45,288 nt of DNA from Microvirga sp. (GCF_014699075.1 NZ_JACXAB010000033.1:1-45288), one strand, 5' to 3'. Numbered from the stretch's first letter, positions 15,244 through 25,008 are shown. Notes: generated by a model not told the origin, from the letters alone. Numbers and translations are program-made.

Positions 15244-16428
15244 ATGCCCGGCATCGCACGTCAGTTCGAGCCGCAGATCACCCGCAGTGGTGGAGCCCCG
15301 TCCAGATACCGCTTCGCCGCTCGATGCTCAGGCTGCCACAAGACGGACATCTACGAGGCCGGCAGGCCTGCCGGTGATGAGCTCGTCAAAGGCTACTTCA
15401 AAGAGCGCGGCTGGCTTCTCGGACGCGACCGGGCCCATGACCTGTGTTCGGCTTGCCTGACAAAACCCCGAGAGGTTCAGCAGTCTCGGACGTCCAACGG
15501 CGCAGGACCCCAAACGTCGCCAGATACTGCACCCTCTTCAAGTGGCGTGAGCGTCCCAGCGGACAGGCGGTCCCGGGATACGGCTGATATCCTGGCCCGC
15601 CACTTGGGCAAGCCTGAAGCGCTCGCTGCGGAGGTCTTCCGCTCCAAGCCCGTGCAGTCCCCTCGCCTCTCCGCTCCGGAGGCGCCCCCACAGACCGGAT
15701 CAGCCCCCGCCCTGTCACGCGAGGTGGAACAGGCCCTGACAGGAATGGCCGCAGAACTGAGAGGCCTTCGCTCGACCATGGAAGGCATGGCGGAGCAGAT
15801 GAGCAAGCTGGTGGCTCTCGGCGGTCAGCGGATCGAGGCCATCGCGCGGCTCGCACCCTTGATGGTTCACTCGGCTGACGAGATTGCCGGCGGCCTGCGG
15901 GAGGTTGTCAGCGCGATCCAGTCCATCCCGAGCGCCTCCCCACCTGAGCGAGAGGCCTCCAAGACCAAAGAGCCGCTCACACGAGAGGCTGAACCGGTTG
16001 AACAGCAGGATCCAGAACTCAGCTCAGATCCAGAACCTCTGACGGCGTCCAGGGCAAAAGAGCGCTCGAGGGCGAGCCCACGTTCGACAAAAACCGAGAC
16101 TCAAGTCCGGCGGACCAGCTCCGCGGCCCTTGTGGTGAAGTCGATTCCAGACGCGAAGCGCTCGGATCGGTTCTACACCTCCATCCGCCTGCCGCGGGAT
16201 CTGTGGGACCAGGCCGGCTTCGGCCCGGACGACCGTCTCCTGCTGGACTGGAGCGGCAAAACCCTGACGATCGAGCGTGTAGCTGAGGGTGGCGTAAAGC
16301 CTAAGGCGGTCGGGAGCAGCTCTGTGGTCCTCCAGTCCTGGAAGCTCGGAAACCTCAACCTTGACCAGCCAAAGGTCACCGGCGCTGACGGATCGCTGCG
16401 CCTAACAGGAGGGCGTAAGCCGACGTGA
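15244..16428 (+). CDS. Zinc-ribbon and AbrB-like domain protein, 394 aa
   Basis: Residues 1-80 hold two Cys pairs (CSGC and CSAC) spaced like a zinc ribbon. A long low-complexity linker follows, with a helical patch around 160-235 (ELRGLRSTMEGMAEQMSKLV). The last 90 residues (FYTSIRLPRDLWDQAGFGPD, then DRLLLDWSGKTLTIERV) resemble a swapped-hairpin AbrB-type DNA-binding fold. The protein is a plausible DNA-binding regulator or nucleoid factor, but no named family is recognised. An AGGA lies before the ATG. It diverges from the patatin gene, with a 224-base shared upstream region. Confidence 0.72.
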   Translation: MPGIARQFEPQITRSGGAPSRYRFAARCSGCHKTDIYEAGRPAGDELVKGYFKERGWLLGRDRAHDLCSACLTKPREVQQSRTSNGAGPQTSPDTAPSSSGVSVPADRRSRDTADILARHLGKPEALAAEVFRSKPVQSPRLSAPEAPPQTGSAPALSREVEQALTGMAAELRGLRSTMEGMAEQMSKLVALGGQRIEAIARLAPLMVHSADEIAGGLREVVSAIQSIPSASPPEREASKTKEPLTREAEPVEQQDPELSSDPEPLTASRAKERSRASPRSTKTETQVRRTSSAALVVKSIPDAKRSDRFYTSIRLPRDLWDQAGFGPDDRLLLDWSGKTLTIERVAEGGVKPKAVGSSSVVLQSWKLGNLNLDQPKVTGADGSLRLTGGRKPT

Positions 16429-16497
16429 GGCTTGATCCTTGGGTGACGTGCGGGCGCGCGAGCCTCAACCACGCCATCCAGAGGTAGACTCAACATG

Positions 16498-16791
16498 CCT
16501 CGAGACGGGATCTCGACAACTCCGATCCCAACGCGCCGCCGGAACGGGTCATCGGGTAGCCCAGGGGTTGCAGACAACTCGCATTTCATGTTCCCCGGCT
16601 GACACCAGATAGTCGACTGGGGTGTGGACGTGACCTTGAATCCAGAGGCGGATTTTGAGAAAGCACTCCGGATCGAGGTTGTTCACGAAGAACGCATTGA
16701 GAGCATCCTCCTGGAAGTCAGGACAAATCGACTTTGGAAAGGAGGCGTGATGCGAGACAATCACATCGGCTTTCGCCTGCTTCGGGAACAT
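16498..16791 (-). pseudogene. Calcineurin-like metallophosphoesterase, C-terminal remnant
   Basis: The leftward frame from 16791 reads ADVIVSHHASFPKSI (motif with HH), then DALNAFFVNNLD and LWIQGHVHTPVDYLV (GHxH motif), ending with MRVVCNPWATR and a stop. Family members continue NPRGYP...VVEI. That continuation is present one frame over as LPDDPFRRRVGIGVVEIPSR, so a single-base frameshift follows CNP. The first half, with the D-x-H and GNHD metal motifs, is missing. The gene is dead on both counts. Confidence 0.7.
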
Positions 16792-17553
16792 TAGCTGCGC
16801 TTGGTAGGCCAGACCGGGTCATAAGGTCTGATAATCGCGCAGGCGAGTGCGGCTTGTACAAATGAGCTCGGAACACTTGGTCTTGTTAGGAAAGCACAAT
16901 CGAAGGCAGTGGGCCCGCTTGACATTAATTTATAACGTTGGTAATGCTCGCTCATACGAGCGGGCGGCCAATTCACACGACCCGTATTGTCATGGCGACG
17001 TAGAGCGCTTGGGACTCTGATCGGGCTTTGAGGGCTACATCCCCCGGTCACTGTGCAGATGGGTCACCGCGGCGGCCCCTGCAGGGAAGGGGCTCGCGGG
17101 GTGCGTTCCTTTAGTCCTGCCCGTGCCGAATCCAATGCAGGTCATCCCAATCTGGATGACTTCAGTGATCAGAAATTCCCCTGCCCTCGCATTTGCATCC
17201 CGCTGCCAGAGCTACGCAAGTACCTCACGCGCAGCTCCGCGGCTATGCGCCTGTACACTGCGCGATCTCCAGGATCAGACCGCATCTATTCCAAATAGCC
17301 CACACCAACGCGGGTTACGATCAGCGTTGCGGATCGCCGAGTCGATAGCGCAGTTGCGAGCGTCGCCAGGATCCCATCGCGGATTGGATCTCGCGACAAC
17401 CTTCCCCGGCAATCGTTTTCTGATCAGGCTCTTCAAGGTCAGCGACGCACAGTGCCACGCTGCCCCTTAGGACGCGGTCTGCCCCTTTTCAAAAGCTGCC
17501 AAAGCGAACCCGACTACGGGCTGCGTGCAGCACGCATTGCAAGAAGATACTCC
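16792..17553. other. Gene-less stretch of about 760 bases
   Basis: No frame here has convincing coding character and no complete IS is visible. It lies between a metallophosphoesterase remnant and the helicase, so it is probably scar DNA plus the helicase leader. A small CGCTC-ATAC-GAGCG dyad occurs near 16950. Confidence 0.4.
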
Positions 17554-19812
17554 ATGTCTGATATTTTCCAAGCTCGCATCGAGGCGATGCGCCTCAGCTT
17601 CTATGACAATTCTCCTCGGAACCGCCTGATCAATCTGCCAAACCGGGACAGCCGCCGCGTCCTGGTTCTGCAAGGATCCGCGCGTGCAATCCGGGAGGCC
17701 CTTGACGACGGACAGGTTCTGGAGATCGGCAAAGACATCGAGACACAGATTTCACAACCACTCGCGCGCGAAATTCTATGCGAGATCTCTGAAGAAGATG
17801 CCTTGCTGCAGGATCGGCAAGGACTTTCTGCTATCCGGCTTGGTCTCGGAGTCGCTGCATGGAGCAACCCGAAAAGCGGTAAGGTGCTGTATGCTCCCCT
17901 TTTACTCAAATCGGTGCGTCTGGAGGTCGAGCCTGACCGCATCTTGATGCGAGGTGCACCTATTCCCGACGAGGTTAACCAGTATCTCCTCCGCACCATC
18001 AGAATAGGTACAGAGCACGTACCATCCGATCCCCTCAATGAACAATGGCTACACGCCGTTAGGGAGTTCGCAGGTTTTGAAGATCGGGCAGTACTCGGCC
18101 ATTTTCCCCAGACGGGACAGGCCATGGTCGACCGTCTCGATACCGAGCAGAACCCTCACCTGATGACGCATGCGACGCTTCGGCGTTTGGTCGTCGCAAA
18201 CGACGCCGAACAGCTCTCCGTAACCCAGCCACAGGCGTGGCTTCCTCCGACAGATAAGTCTCGAAACATTCACGCCGCCCACAGTGACAGTTTTCAAGAT
18301 GAGATCATCACACTCATCCGTCATGGGTGCCCTGAACTTGTCGTCCAGGGACCGCCTGGTACAGGTAAATCGCAAACCATTGTCAACATGATTGCTAACG
18401 GCCTGACCGACGGAAAATCCATCGTGTTTATGGCCGAGAAAATGAGCGCCATCGAAGTCGTCTGGAACCGCCTGAAAAAGACAGACTACTGCGAGCCCGC
18501 GCTCATGCTTCAGGGAACAGGTCTCGACAAAGCAAGTATCGCTAACCGCCTAGGTACCCCGCCAGACTCCGATATTCGGGGTATGCTGATGTCCTGTTCG
18601 GAGCAGGCCCGTCCCCGAGCGATCCTGACCTCGCCACAGGCCTTCGCTTTGTATATCCCGCCGGACTGGCGTTTCGATATCCTAATAGTCGACGAAGCAT
18701 CCCAGATTCTACTGTCGTCAGCTGCCGCAGCCATTGGTGCTTCGAAGCAGATCATCGTCTGCGGCGACAGCCAGCAGATGCCCCCGAACCATATGACGTC
18801 CTTCACAGGCGCCCGAGATACCGACGACATCTTGTCAATGAGCCTGTTGTCTGCCGCCGAACGAGCAGGCTTCCATAGCACGATGCTCAGGCGCCATTAT
18901 CGTTCGCGGCACCCGTCTCTGATCGATACGTCCAACCGACTTCATTACGATACTGAGCTCAGAACCGTTCCATCGCCTCTCCCGGCAGAGAAGTTCGGCC
19001 TTCTCTATCATCATGTCGATGGGGTCTATGATCGCAAATCACGAACCAACCTACTGGAAGCGGAAACGATCGTTGAGGCTGTTCGCACTCAAGTCAGGGA
19101 CAATCCTCGTTACACCATCGGCATCATCACGATGAACGAACCACAGCGGATCCTCATTAGGACGCTTCTGGAGAATGACAACGGGATCGCAGCGATCCCT
19201 GCGGCTGCAAACCTGTTCATTCGCTCTATTCAAGACATCCAAGGCGAGGAACGCGACGTGATCTTTGTATCGCTGACATATGGACGCACTCGGGATGGCG
19301 AGTACCACCGGAATCTGGGTCCAATATCTGCACCGCATGGTGAAAACCGTGTCAACGTCTTGATGACCCGCGCTCGATACCGGACATCGGTATTCAGTGG
19401 ATATGGGGCGACATCATTGCCGATGACGGGCAGCAGAGGAGTGGAGGCTCTTCGCTTTCATCTGCACGCCGCCCAAGCGGGCCATCAAGCGCTGGCTGGC
19501 AAGGAATTTGAGGGTACACTCGCGCGGGATCTCTTCTACCAAGACTTCTCCGTCAAGAGGTTTGGTCGCGCCCTTATGGTTCGGAAAGATCCGAGATACT
19601 CTGGTGGATCCGATTGGAAGTATATCGGCATGATCTATCTCACTGGCCTCGCCGACGTACTCGACGAAGCATCCGAGAAAGAGCAACTGCGGTACGCCGG
19701 CTGGATGGTCACCGACTTACCTCATGCCTTGGTGAATGTCAGCGACTTTTCGGAGCGGCCGGAGCGTAAGACACTCATCCTCGCTCTCAAAAATATGTGG
19801 ATGCGCTCGTAA
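17554..19812 (+). CDS. Compact DUF4011-type superfamily I helicase, 752 aa
   Basis: The N-terminus matches DUF4011 helicases: LSFYDNSPRNRLINLPNR, then a strand-rich region with KVLYAPLLLKSVRLE. Helicase motifs are complete in outline: Walker A GPPGTGKS at 266-273, Walker B ILIVDEAS (D380-E381), GDSQQMPP, LRRHYRSRHPSLI, QDIQGEERDVIFVSLTYG and VNVLMTRAR. Relatives are usually much larger, with several hundred residues between Walker A and Walker B; here there are only about 110. The usual C-terminal Vsr-like nuclease is reduced to an unrecognisable 100-residue tail. DUF4011 helicase-nuclease proteins (for example Hhe) are reported in antiphage defence. The start at 17554 was chosen because upstream codons are not family-like. 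It probably forms a unit with the gene at 19937. Confidence 0.85.
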   Translation: MSDIFQARIEAMRLSFYDNSPRNRLINLPNRDSRRVLVLQGSARAIREALDDGQVLEIGKDIETQISQPLAREILCEISEEDALLQDRQGLSAIRLGLGVAAWSNPKSGKVLYAPLLLKSVRLEVEPDRILMRGAPIPDEVNQYLLRTIRIGTEHVPSDPLNEQWLHAVREFAGFEDRAVLGHFPQTGQAMVDRLDTEQNPHLMTHATLRRLVVANDAEQLSVTQPQAWLPPTDKSRNIHAAHSDSFQDEIITLIRHGCPELVVQGPPGTGKSQTIVNMIANGLTDGKSIVFMAEKMSAIEVVWNRLKKTDYCEPALMLQGTGLDKASIANRLGTPPDSDIRGMLMSCSEQARPRAILTSPQAFALYIPPDWRFDILIVDEASQILLSSAAAAIGASKQIIVCGDSQQMPPNHMTSFTGARDTDDILSMSLLSAAERAGFHSTMLRRHYRSRHPSLIDTSNRLHYDTELRTVPSPLPAEKFGLLYHHVDGVYDRKSRTNLLEAETIVEAVRTQVRDNPRYTIGIITMNEPQRILIRTLLENDNGIAAIPAAANLFIRSIQDIQGEERDVIFVSLTYGRTRDGEYHRNLGPISAPHGENRVNVLMTRARYRTSVFSGYGATSLPMTGSRGVEALRFHLHAAQAGHQALAGKEFEGTLARDLFYQDFSVKRFGRALMVRKDPRYSGGSDWKYIGMIYLTGLADVLDEASEKEQLRYAGWMVTDLPHALVNVSDFSERPERKTLILALKNMWMRS

Positions 19813-19936
19813 TCATCTCTGATGAGCCTTCGACATTATTGGTCCTATGACTGCGCAGCTGCGATCATTCGAGCCTGTCCAAGGGTTTGCACTGCCAATG
19901 TGCAATTCAAACTTATCCAGATAGTGAGAAAAAGAC

Positions 19937-21307
19937 ATGAGTTCCTTCCCCTATCCATGGGGTACGATGCGCCCGAAGAATTGGCGCAAAGCCCTGAAGC
20001 GCCAACTGGACGAAATTGCCTCGCTGCGAGCAGACGCCGCCACAGCTTATCGGCGGATTAATGAGCAGTGCGATAATAATGAACAGATTGTTCGCCAGCA
20101 GCTCGATTTTATAGACAGGGTAACAATCGGAGGAAAATACAGCAGTCAAATTGCTGAGGCTCTTTTACCGAGCTACTATCACGTCTTACGCCCTAACAAC
20201 CCGGCAGAAGGATCCGTTCGGTCTGAGGCCTGCCCGCTGCGGAAGTCGCGAGCGAAAGTCCACATGACGAGAAGTACAGTCATGGACATCATGCGTGGGG
20301 TGAGCCCCCCGAGTCCCAGCGCGATCGTCCAACCTACCAACATTGCTCACACGACATTGGATTCGCCTCTAAGCTTTGAGCAGCCCGCGCTGACGGATCC
20401 ATACTCAGACGACAATGCTCCTGATGGGAAAAATCCAAGGTTCGGATCCTTTGACAGCGGCGAGGCTGCTTTGGAGGCCGAACGGCAGGAGCACGCTGAG
20501 AAAGTTGCACGTCAAAATGCGTTTGTGAGCTTCGAAGCTGATGCAACTGAAGATCTTGAGAAAACAAGCGATAGTAGAATCTGCTATGACTTTTCGGATC
20601 CATGTGATGAGGCACGGTTCCCGCCAGAGTTGGCTTCTCTCTACCCAAAGTTCGAAAGGACCCGCAGCCTACCAGTGTTACTCGTTATAGAGGATATGCC
20701 TGAGGATGACTTTAAGAGATGGATGAAGGTGGTAAGGTTCAGCGATCTGCCGGAGGCCGAACAGGATAAATGGGTGGAGGAGTCTCGGAGACGGTACCGT
20801 GACACGAGGAGCTATATTAAAGGTGTCGGCTGGATAGTTCAGGAACAGATCCTGCTCGAATACGATCGAAGAGCAATATGGCCATGGGTTCGCTTACGTC
20901 TTGAGTTCGTTGATATGCTCATGCTCAATCGTGAAAGCACTAGCTGTGGCGAGGATGACTTGGATAGACTGGCCAAATTCGATTATATGCTCGAAGGTCA
21001 GGTAACTCCCGATCAACGGCGTCAGTATGTTCAGATTATCGATTTGCTGCAGTGGCCAAAAGGTACGTCGCGCCGTGAGCTTATCCTGAGAGCCAATCCT
21101 GCTTATGAACTCGACCTCCTCTACGACTATAAGTCACTGCTCGATTACTCATCCGACGCAGGTCCGGCGAAAAATATCCCCGCATGGCGAAGAATGCGGG
21201 AGCCGAGGCCAGCCAGCGTCGATGATGCACTCATGCGACTATATGAGAGATCGGATGGAAACGCGGTTGGTTTGACAACTGCTCTTGAAGCTGACCAATC
21301 TTGGTAG
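19937..21307 (+). CDS. Hypothetical protein, 456 aa, downstream of the DUF4011 helicase
   Basis: Unrecognised. Residues 1-65 are charged and helical (WRKALKRQLDEIASLRADAATA). The middle is acidic and low-complexity. The C-terminal 230 residues look folded and helical: LPVLLVIEDMPEDDFKRWMKV, then IKGVGWIVQEQILLEYDRRAIW, DRLAKFDYMLEGQVTPDQRRQ and RELILRANPAYELDLLYDYKSL. No catalytic motif, signal peptide or membrane segment is visible. It starts 124 bases after the helicase and is closed by a perfect terminator hairpin at its stop codon, so the pair forms a probable two-gene unit. Codons are less GC-biased than in the surrounding genes. Confidence 0.75.
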   Translation: MSSFPYPWGTMRPKNWRKALKRQLDEIASLRADAATAYRRINEQCDNNEQIVRQQLDFIDRVTIGGKYSSQIAEALLPSYYHVLRPNNPAEGSVRSEACPLRKSRAKVHMTRSTVMDIMRGVSPPSPSAIVQPTNIAHTTLDSPLSFEQPALTDPYSDDNAPDGKNPRFGSFDSGEAALEAERQEHAEKVARQNAFVSFEADATEDLEKTSDSRICYDFSDPCDEARFPPELASLYPKFERTRSLPVLLVIEDMPEDDFKRWMKVVRFSDLPEAEQDKWVEESRRRYRDTRSYIKGVGWIVQEQILLEYDRRAIWPWVRLRLEFVDMLMLNRESTSCGEDDLDRLAKFDYMLEGQVTPDQRRQYVQIIDLLQWPKGTSRRELILRANPAYELDLLYDYKSLLDYSSDAGPAKNIPAWRRMREPRPASVDDALMRLYERSDGNAVGLTTALEADQSW

Positions 21308-21334
21308 ATACCCTTAGACGGGTATCTACTCTCA
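21304..21334 (+). terminator. Terminator hairpin overlapping the stop of the 456-aa gene
   Basis: GTAGATACCC (21304-21313) and GGGTATCTAC (21320-21329) make a perfect 10-bp stem with a six-base loop. It is followed by TCTCAT. The TAG stop codon lies in the left arm. Confidence 0.7.
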
Positions 21335-21621
21335 TGGCGACCGACTTTCGCCCCTTACCACGGCTTGTAATCAAACGCAGAACAATCCGATCGCGCTTGA
21401 GCCCCTGAATCGGCACCTTCACTTCTCTGGAGGGAGGTGGCATGTCCCGACCAGGTTTGACCTGTAAGCAAAGAGGACTTGTTGGAGGCTGACGTCACTG
21501 CCATCGGCTCGTGGCGGGCGCAGGGATTTAGCTCTATCCAGAACTCCAAGCCACTCCACGATCAATTTTCCATGCCTCTTCGCTCAAGAGGCCCAAAAGC
21601 AAGGGCGAAGCGGATAGGACT

Positions 21622-22044
21622 GTGAATCTGGGCCCCTTAGTGAGAAGCGGCACTCCTCCACTGACCTTTGAGCCAAATGCGAATCTAGAAGCAGCCTTGG
21701 ACAGACTGTTGCAGGGCATCAAGCCGCCAGATGAGCTGGACGGTATGCCATGTGTGAGTTTTGACATGCTGGCAGCCCACTTCAATCGGATCTTCCCGCG
21801 TAAAGGTGCCAAAGCAACCATTCAGGTGGCGGTGCAGGACGTGGGCGTCACCCGTGTGCTGCACTACCAGTGCGTGCTGGCCGTCCCGGACGGTATGCTC
21901 GATATCATCTAGCCGGCGTACAACCCGGCCCTGCTGCCGATCCATCTCCTCCATGCCGGACGTGGAGCTCTGCCGCTGAAGATGCGGGCCTTTCGCGACT
22001 TCGCCGCACACCGATTACGAGAGCGGCTGGACCACCTCTCATAG
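21622..22044 (+). pseudogene. LysR-type regulator C-terminal remnant, with in-frame stop
   Basis: A frame opening at GTG 21622 ends at TAG 21910-21912 and continues in the same frame to 22044. The segment from about 21826 onward reads VGVTRVLHYQCVLAVPDGML, stop, then PAYNPALLPIHLLHAGRGAL and PLKMRAFRDFAAHRLRERL. That is the pattern of the end of a LysR effector-binding domain (GxGI-RVLSYQ ... LPIHLxYPG-R-LP-K-RAFLDF). The N-terminal HTH part is absent and the first 65 codons of the frame are unrelated. This is therefore a fused, dead fragment; the short ORF 21622-21912 might still be expressed. Confidence 0.5.
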
Positions 22045-22900
22045 AATCACCAATAACGACTGCGACGACCGTCGAGCCGCGAACATTCGCACCGAGTCAG
22101 ACAGGGACATGGCGGTCTTTGAGGAAGTTCTCGGCATGCAAAGACTGCTGCCCTCAGACATTGGGCTCAGGATTGCCAAAACCAGATTGTCCTCATCCTG
22201 CCTCACTAATCGTCCAATTCTGCCGACCTCCCGCCCTGGCAAGTTATAGGGACCATGAAGCTCCGACGGCCACTGTTTGCCGGCCGTGTGAGCCGAGATG
22301 GCCATGCGTCTCCTCTATGCCCTAGTGCAACTTCCGCGCACGAGGGACATTCACCAGTGGCTCTTGTCACTCCGATCTGTCGCTCACAGGCGACTGAACC
22401 GCGCGAGATTGTGGTTGCTGTCGTTCTCGCCATAGTCAGACCCGCTTGGCTCGTCCCGGGAGACGGTCCCTGATGATTAGAACGGCAACGGTAAGGACAC
22501 ACGCGGCATCACAGCTCTGCCTAGCTGAACAGCCTCGCACGGGATGCTATGCGTGAGGAGTGCAAGAACCGCAGCCTTAATTGTTTCAGTCGCGAGAAAT
22601 TACACCCGGCATTGGTCGATAACAGCCGGCCGTGCTGTGAAACGATCGCGTCCCTGCCTGTTGCAGTCGGCTCGCACGCTTATGCCCATTCCATTCAGCC
22701 TTATGCAAGCCACTCGGCCTCATCGCTTGCACACATGCGCTCCAACCATGGGCAGGACAAACCCGCAATGGTTGCCGCAGTGCAAGTCGTCGCGCCTCAA
22801 GTTTTTCAGTGAATTTGATGCGTTCGAGCATCCGCCTTCGTATTCAATGCGCACTGCAACTGCGATGACCCCATGACTTTCACTAGAAAATTATGATTAC
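22045..22900. other. Gene-less stretch before the mobilisation region
   Basis: Only short, weak frames. One, near 22109-22249, reads MAVFEEVLGMQRLLPSDIG and could be a scrap of a decayed gene. Base composition drops sharply towards AT from about 22880 into the oriT-like region. Confidence 0.4.
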
Positions 22901-22956
22901 TTTTCAAAATATTCAGATGACAAGCCACTTGCGTTGGAATAGAACTTTTTTATCGA

Positions 22957-22995
22957 CGAATATTAATCCTTAGTGTGTTTATAAATTAATATTCG
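22957..22995 (+). other. oriT: Candidate oriT with MobV/pMV158-type nick sequence
   Basis: Perfect 11-bp arms CGAATATTAAT (22957-22967) and ATTAATATTCG (22985-22995) flank a 17-base spacer. The spacer contains TAGTGTG at 22971-22977 followed by TTT. MobM of pMV158 nicks TAGTGTG/TTA (established knowledge), so the predicted nick is after 22977, on the same strand as the mob gene and 104 bases before it. The region is markedly AT-rich compared with its surroundings. Confidence 0.7.
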
Positions 22996-23011
22996 CTGCC
23001 ACCACTTGGCA

Positions 23012-23040
23012 TCTCTTGATCGGCCGTGCCGATCAAGAGA
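23012..23040. repeat. Perfect 13-bp inverted repeat upstream of mob
   Basis: TCTCTTGATCGGC (23012-23024) and GCCGATCAAGAGA (23028-23040) with a three-base loop, 40 bases before the mob start. It may be part of oriT (relaxase recognition or replication-start hairpin) or an operator for mob. Confidence 0.8.
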
Positions 23041-23080
23041 ACGTCTCAAAGAAATCGTCCCTCTAGGTTGGAGCCACTAG

Positions 23081-24817
23081 ATGTTTCGCGCGTCGGTCGG
23101 GGTTAAGGTCATTCACACCAAGGGGTATGTCAGAACCCAGGTGAGGCATGCCTTACGCGAGGGTGACGCCAGCGCCTCGGTGCGGCACGGTGCTGTTCCG
23201 ATGGCAGGATGGGCTTGCAACGCGGTGCTCCCGAATCGGCCGCGCGATTACGATGCTGCCTTCAAAGCCGCCCCCAAGCACTTCGGCGCTCGCTACCGAA
23301 AGGGTGCGCCTCTTGGTGTAAATCTGCAGTTCAATGTGTCGCCAGACTGGATCAGAGAAGCCGGGGATCTGCACGACGAGCGGAACGAACGCAACGAGCG
23401 CCTCTATCGCGCAGCTCTGGCGTTCGTCCAAGACATCAAGGGTGTGGTAGCAGCCAGGATGGACCTCGACGAGGAAGGCGGAGGCGTGGTCGACATCTAC
23501 GTCGCGCCGATTTTCCCACGCACCAGCCGGCTTCGGAAGGACGGCAGCCGAGGTTCGGACATCCTTGAGATCTCCGTGAGCAAGCTCAATGCCTTCTGGC
23601 GGAAGCAGAGTGGCGAACGGACGGGTTATTCCGGTCTACAGACTTTATGGTCCGCGTATTGCGCCAAAAATCTCGATCCTCGCATCCAGCGTGGCGACCG
23701 GAAGAGCGAGACTGGGCGCGAGCACCTTGAAGTGCCGCAAATCAAGGCCGCATACGCCGCTGCTGATGCCAAGACGGCGGAAGCTGAGGCTATCATGAAG
23801 CAGGCCCTCCAGGACAAGGCGGAGGTGGAGGAAGAGCGCCGAAGAATCGCGGAGGACGCTCAGAAAATCAAGGCCCGTGCTCAAGAAGTGGAGCGGGAAC
23901 AAAACCTTTTGCGTGCAGAAATCCAAATGTCCGAGGATGCCTATGAAGTGGCTGAAGCGGGTCTAAAGAATACCGAGACGAAGCTAACAGAAAGACAGCG
24001 CCGGCTAGATGAGGAGGACGAGTGCCTCACGACTGCGCGGCACGAACTCGCCAGCACGGAAGCGCAACTCCGACGCGACCAAAAGGAGCTGGCTGAGAAA
24101 AAGCAGAAACTTAAAGTGGAAGAAGAGCGTCTGGCCCGGGAGCGAACAGAGCACGCAACTAAGATACGTGAAGCGGACCAGTTCATTGATAATCTCCGCG
24201 CTGATTTGGAAAGAGAGCAAAGCGACGTGAGAAAGCTGAGGAACGAATTGACGAGCGCGCGCGCCGCAGTTGATCGAGATAGGCAGCAGCTGGAGACCAC
24301 AAAGGCGGAAGTAGCTCGCGAACACGTTACTATCATAGCTGCGAAAAAGGCCATTGCTCAGGAGCGCGAGAGAGTGGACCAGCGATCCAATGCTCAGGCC
24401 AGGTGGGCAGGGGCGCTGGAGATGGGTATCGACAGGATCTTCCGAGGACAAATCCCCTCGAAGGACGTTCTTAAGAAACAGGTTGAGTTGCAGCCTGCAA
24501 TAGATCCGCTCCTTATCGTATTCGACAGGTTTCTGGAGCTACACCAGATTGCCGCGCATACATTAGCAGAACAGAGCGCTGCAAAACGTAAACTCCAGGA
24601 AGCAAAGCAACTCCTTGCGAACTCGGCTGCGGGCGAAGCGCAGGTTGAAAAGAAAATGGAGATTCTTTCCAACGCACTTGATCGGATAGGACAGATTCAG
24701 CAGCATCTCTCACGAGACAGCCAGCAGAAGTTCACTGAAGCGCAAATTGGTTTCGAGCAAGCCAAAATTATCAGGCGCCGACCTGACAAGAAGCCCAGCC
24801 AGGGTGTAGAAATGTAA
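23081..24817 (+). CDS. mob: MobV-like plasmid mobilisation/recombination protein, 578 aa
   Basis: Residues 1-230 resemble the Pre/MobV relaxase domain found on alphaproteobacterial plasmids. They begin with a strand SVGVKVIHTKGYVR and include NVSPDWIREAGDLHDERNER. The central strand region is GVVAARMDLDEEGGGVVDIY and is followed by SVSKLNAFWRKQSGERTGYS. From about 230 to 460 there is a long coiled coil, typical of Mob C-termini. In canonical MobV the metal-binding motif is HxDExxPHxH. Here the aligned stretch is DLDEEGGGVVD (residues 128-138), so all three histidines appear lost. Activity through another chemistry, or loss of nicking, must be considered. A GGAG precedes the ATG, and an oriT-like site with the MobV nick sequence lies directly upstream. 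Confidence 0.82.
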   Translation: MFRASVGVKVIHTKGYVRTQVRHALREGDASASVRHGAVPMAGWACNAVLPNRPRDYDAAFKAAPKHFGARYRKGAPLGVNLQFNVSPDWIREAGDLHDERNERNERLYRAALAFVQDIKGVVAARMDLDEEGGGVVDIYVAPIFPRTSRLRKDGSRGSDILEISVSKLNAFWRKQSGERTGYSGLQTLWSAYCAKNLDPRIQRGDRKSETGREHLEVPQIKAAYAAADAKTAEAEAIMKQALQDKAEVEEERRRIAEDAQKIKARAQEVEREQNLLRAEIQMSEDAYEVAEAGLKNTETKLTERQRRLDEEDECLTTARHELASTEAQLRRDQKELAEKKQKLKVEEERLARERTEHATKIREADQFIDNLRADLEREQSDVRKLRNELTSARAAVDRDRQQLETTKAEVAREHVTIIAAKKAIAQERERVDQRSNAQARWAGALEMGIDRIFRGQIPSKDVLKKQVELQPAIDPLLIVFDRFLELHQIAAHTLAEQSAAKRKLQEAKQLLANSAAGEAQVEKKMEILSNALDRIGQIQQHLSRDSQQKFTEAQIGFEQAKIIRRRPDKKPSQGVEM

Positions 24818-24930
24818 TCACCTCATTGAGGTCGCAAATTTGGGAGGCGACTGATAGCTAGTGAGGTATTTTATCCGCTCAGAGCGTCTCTTCCGATGCA
24901 GCCTGAGGCGCTTGAGCGTCTTGCAGATCA

Positions 24931-24960
24931 CTGCGGTTCACCTTTGCGGCGGAACCGCAG
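24931..24960. repeat. Inverted repeat after mob
   Basis: CTGCGGTTC (24931-24939) and GAACCGCAG (24952-24960) form a perfect 9-bp stem with a 12-base loop. There is no T-run, so it is a possible Rho-linked end signal or operator between mob and the gene at 25009. Confidence 0.6.
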
Positions 24961-25008
24961 GGTCATTCCCAATCTGGGCAACTTACATACCGAGATCTTT
25001 ATTCAAAA

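Noticed and set aside
16792..17553. Several 80-100 codon frames on both strands
   Set aside because: Composition unlike proteins and no ribosome binding sites; treated as scar DNA.
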